From assembly GCA_027297025.1 (NCBI GenBank), contig JAPUIM010000092.1, positions 1-6,617 on the forward strand: 6,617 bases of DNA, given 5' to 3'. The position numbers and the translations under genes are program-made. Origin of the DNA: Bacteroidota bacterium (lineage in GTDB: Bacteria > Bacteroidota > Bacteroidia > Cytophagales > Cyclobacteriaceae). The notes below the pieces were generated by a model. The model searched no databases and had not been told where the DNA came from. It was given only the letters and a program-made list of their open reading frames with translations. Positions 5,238-6,617 of this stretch are shown here, one piece after another. The stretch's first letter is position 1, and every line of letters starts with the position of its first letter.

Positions 5238-6134
5238 TTACCGGTTCGATTCCTTTTTATATTTATGAAGATTTTCCGGGTTTCCGAACGTCAATAATAA
5301 TGCTTGTCGAAATGAGGTGGCTTTAGCCACATCCCTGAAGATGTCTATCCATTCGTGGAAATTGAGGTATAAAGGATTGTAAGAGGAAATTTGCTTGGTA
5401 ATACCGTATTTGGCCTGCTCCTGTTCCGGGACGAAGGTGCCAAACATGCGGTCCCAGATTATAAATGTTGATCCGTAATTTCTATTGATATATTTTCCAT
5501 TGGTGGCATGATGAACACGGTGGTGCGAGGGAGTTGTAAAAATATACTCAATAGGTCTGGGCAATTTTCTAATGTACTCGGTGTGAATCCAGAATTGGTA
5601 CAGCACTTCTATCTGATGACAAATGAAAAATACGATAGGATCGAAACCTACCAGAGCTGCGGGAATAAAGAAAATCACTTTTACGTGTTGTGTCCAACCC
5701 AATCTGAAGGAAACAGACCAGTTGTATTTTACCGAAGAATGATGGGTGACGTGTGTAGCCCAAAGAATGCGCACTTCATGGGCCCATCGGTGCGCCCAGT
5801 ATCTGCAAAAATCGATGGCTATCAGGCACAATGGGTAGGACCACCACTCAGCTGGAATTTGCCAGGGAACCAGAAAAATACAAAATAATATAAGACCAAA
5901 AGTAGCCACCTTAATAAAAGCCGTGATGATCAAGTTTCCTATGCCGACTCCTGCAGCAGCCAGGGTGTCGAAGCCATCATATATATCTCGTTTCTGATAA
6001 GTTGAGATCAACCATTCCAGGAATACCAGTGTGAACATTACGGGAATTGCCCAAATTATTATGTTGGGTGTCTGTATGGTATCGATGTAGGCTGAAGTGA
6101 AATAATCGGAAAAATGTTCTGGTTTTGTAATCAT
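5238..6134 (-). CDS. Sterol desaturase / fatty acid hydroxylase family membrane di-iron enzyme
   Basis: A 298-aa integral membrane protein. Numbering from the ATG at 6134, hydrophobic segments lie at about 24-45, 59-92, 98-111 and 151-171. The histidine clusters that bind the two irons in this superfamily are all present: HRWAH (115-119, HX3H), HVTHH (128-132, HX2HH) and HHRVHH (204-209, containing HX2HH). Additional His residues at 173 and 184 lie in a membrane helix. Family members use O2 to hydroxylate or desaturate lipids such as sterols, fatty acids, carotenoids or alkylglycerols. Which one cannot be decided here; in a bacterium of this phylum a true sterol substrate is not assumed. The frame is open to a TTG at 6149, but that adds only MYHCC and overlaps a candidate promoter element, so the ATG is chosen. 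Plus-strand frames inside the gene are shadows. Confidence 0.9.
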   Translation of the reverse strand: MITKPEHFSDYFTSAYIDTIQTPNIIIWAIPVMFTLVFLEWLISTYQKRDIYDGFDTLAAAGVGIGNLIITAFIKVATFGLILFCIFLVPWQIPAEWWSYPLCLIAIDFCRYWAHRWAHEVRILWATHVTHHSSVKYNWSVSFRLGWTQHVKVIFFIPAALVGFDPIVFFICHQIEVLYQFWIHTEYIRKLPRPIEYIFTTPSHHRVHHATNGKYINRNYGSTFIIWDRMFGTFVPEQEQAKYGITKQISSYNPLYLNFHEWIDIFRDVAKATSFRQALLLTFGNPENLHKYKKESNR

Positions 6135-6146
6135 GCAGCAATGATA

Positions 6147-6154
6147 CAAAAATT
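6147..6154 (-). promoter_or_regulatory. Possible -7 element for the hydroxylase gene
   Basis: AATTTTTG on the minus strand matches TAnnTTTG at 7 of 8 positions and lies 12 bp before the ATG at 6134, which would mean a very short leader. No TTTG at the expected upstream distance was found (the closest is TTTC at 18 bp), so this is weak. Confidence 0.25.
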
Positions 6155-6175
6155 TTATTCAGCTTTCATTCAGAA

Positions 6176-6320
6176 ATGATGAAGATGAATGATAAAAGGA
6201 CTAAAGAGAAGTGGATAATAGGATGAGTATAAAGAGGCATTTAAAGCCACCAAAGAAAAAATATCATTCATCAAACTGACCCACCTGATCCAGGAAAATG
6301 AGTTCCACCAGATCAAATGA
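6176..6320 (+). pseudogene. Possible small gene broken by a one-base frameshift
   Basis: ATG at 6176 opens MMKMNDKRTKEKWII and meets TGA at 6224-6226. If one G of the GG at 6221-6222 is dropped, the frame continues as DEYKEAFKATKEK... to ...LIQENEFHQIK and a TGA at 6318-6320, about 47 residues in all. The joined protein would be charged and helix-like, and its codons (GCC ACC, CTG ACC CAC CTG ATC CAG) look more protein-like than the AT-rich surroundings. I do not recognise the family. It may be a decayed gene tail, a sequencing error in a live small gene, or chance. Confidence 0.25.
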
Positions 6321-6402
6321 TAAAAAAATAACTAATGGAGATCCTCATATCCATAGTTAAGTTAAATAATTCCCCTTTCTTCCTTAAGTTCATTAAAATT
6401 AA

Positions 6403-6457
6403 TAAATTTCAATCCTATTATTGTTTAGGATATGATGATATTTATAAATATAGGATT
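6403..6457 (+). promoter_or_regulatory. Operator-like repeats and weak promoter before the GH130 gene
   Basis: TAAATTTC (6403-6410) is 7 of 8 to TAnnTTTG, though with no clear -33 element. Immediately after it, ATCCTA (6412-6417) and TAGGAT (6426-6431) form an inverted repeat with an 8-base spacer, and a second TAGGAT follows at 6451-6456, exactly 25 bp from the first. The wider pair AATCCTAT (6411-6418) and ATAGGATT (6450-6457) is an exact 8-bp inverted repeat. The position over the expected start of transcription fits a regulator's operator. Confidence 0.4.
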
Positions 6458-6503
6458 ACAGCCATTGGAGGTCATTAAACCAATAAATCACCCAAACAAA
6501 TGA
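6432..6503 (+). CDS. Possible 23-codon leader ORF overlapping the GH130 start
   Basis: ATG ATG at 6432 opens a 23-residue frame (MMIFINIGLQ...) that ends in the TGA at 6501-6503, sharing the ATGA overlap with the GH130 ATG at 6500. Such a 4-base overlap is typical of translational coupling. The peptide has no motif and the ORF is short, so chance is a real possibility. Confidence 0.22.
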   Translation: MMIFINIGLQPLEVIKPINHPNK

Positions 6504-6617
6504 GAATTAAAGTCGAAAGAAAACCCAACCGCTTTTATCCCGATAGCACTAGAACCATACTCCGCTTTTTTAATTATGGAGATAAAAGGGCCAAGGATTT
6601 AATCAAGAGAGTCATAG
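6500..6617 (+). CDS. GH130-family glycoside phosphorylase/hydrolase, 5' end only
   Basis: The first 39 codons of a gene that leaves the window in frame. The protein begins MRIKVERKPNRFYPDSTRTI and continues with LRFF, GDKRAKDLIKRVI. This opening (V-x-R-K-P-x-x-F-x-P-D-x-x-R-x-I-x-R-F-F, then R-A-x-x-[IL]-I-x-R-V) is the N-terminal signature I associate with the Bacteroidota GH130 'glycosidase' proteins. These mostly act on beta-mannosides by phosphorolysis or hydrolysis, often in polysaccharide-use gene sets. The catalytic part lies outside, so substrate and activity are not determinable. The ATG at 6500 matches the family start. No Shine-Dalgarno sequence lies close by (GGAGG at 6467-6471 is about 30 bp away). 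The repeats at 6411-6457 suggest sugar-responsive control, which is inference. Confidence 0.72.
   Translation, partial: MRIKVERKPNRFYPDSTRTILRFFNYGDKRAKDLIKRVI

Larger units (their letters stand above)
6135..6499. other. Intergenic region (365 bp) between hydroxylase and GH130 gene
   Basis: This carries a weak promoter element for the leftward hydroxylase, a possible frameshifted small ORF (6176-6320), and the leader of the GH130 gene with a repeated TAGGAT motif (6411-6457) and a 23-codon upstream ORF (6432-6503). No structured RNA or terminator was recognised. Confidence 0.6.

Noticed and set aside
5230..5254. Terminator between the thioesterase and hydroxylase
   Set aside because: AGGAA/TTCCT is only 5 bp with a 15-base loop, and lies mostly in the hydroxylase coding end. 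The T-run is suggestive but support is too thin.
5508..5888. 126-codon plus-strand ORF inside the hydroxylase gene
   Set aside because: The minus-strand frame carries all the family histidine clusters here. The plus-strand product has no family features.
6135..6149. TTG start for the hydroxylase
   Set aside because: It adds only five residues (MYHCC) and overlaps a candidate -7 element. The ATG at 6134 is normal for the family.
6268..6340. Minus-strand reading through the 6176-6320 segment (...VELIFLDQVGQFDE)
   Set aside because: It is only about 23 codons without a start codon. The joined plus-strand reading is longer and starts with ATG.

Overview
The window reads as chromosomal DNA of a member of the Bacteroidota, probably a Cytophagales or Cyclobacteriaceae-like bacterium. 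The base composition is AT-rich. The protein types fit the phylum: a HYC/CC small membrane-anchored protein, a GH130 N-terminus of the Bacteroidota kind, a 'DPNGH..HTAYNDYA' thioesterase and a signal peptide ending in ...AYS|Q. Genes have no convincing Shine-Dalgarno sequences, and at least two carry promoters of the phylum-specific TTTG-N19-21-TAnnTTTG form. No rRNA, tRNA, CRISPR array, insertion sequence or phage gene was seen.

Layout from left to right. (1) 135-557, minus strand: a HYC/CC/PP-type small cysteine-rich protein, with a hairpin just past its stop and a candidate promoter at 655-686. (2) 938-1261, plus: a 107-aa three-helix membrane protein of unknown role. (3) 1498-2262, plus: a secreted 254-aa outer-membrane beta-barrel protein, preceded by an intergenic stretch holding three separate dyad symmetries. 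(4) 2471-2662, plus: a CspA-type cold shock protein with a perfect Bacteroidota promoter, a very short leader and a textbook intrinsic terminator at 2692-2720. (5) 2727-2869: a small AT-rich block with a 17-bp-stem hairpin and 7-bp inverted ends, the right one covering the stop codon of the next gene. (6) 2867-4426, minus: a B12-binding-domain radical SAM enzyme with its own promoter about 110 bp upstream. (7) 4789-5223, plus: a hotdog-fold acyl-CoA thioesterase, divergent from the radical SAM gene. (8) 5238-6134, minus: an integral-membrane di-iron hydroxylase of the sterol desaturase family, convergent with the thioesterase with 14 bp between the stops. (9) 6500-6617, plus: the first 39 codons of a GH130 glycoside phosphorylase/hydrolase that runs off the window, preceded by an operator-like repeat and a 23-codon upstream ORF overlapping its start.

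The genes mostly look like single-gene transcription units and not one operon, since orientations alternate and most have their own leader. Three neighbours (radical SAM, thioesterase, fatty-acid/sterol hydroxylase-like) could all act on lipids, but this is only suggested by proximity. Nothing here is clearly a new multi-gene system. The best candidates for a second look are the unassigned B12/radical SAM enzyme, the hairpin block at its 3' end, the GH130 leader, and a possible frameshifted small gene at 6176-6320. Several start codons were moved from the longest ORF: the outer-membrane protein and the hydroxylase from TTG to internal ATG, the cold shock protein because its promoter covers the upstream ATG, and the thioesterase on family length.
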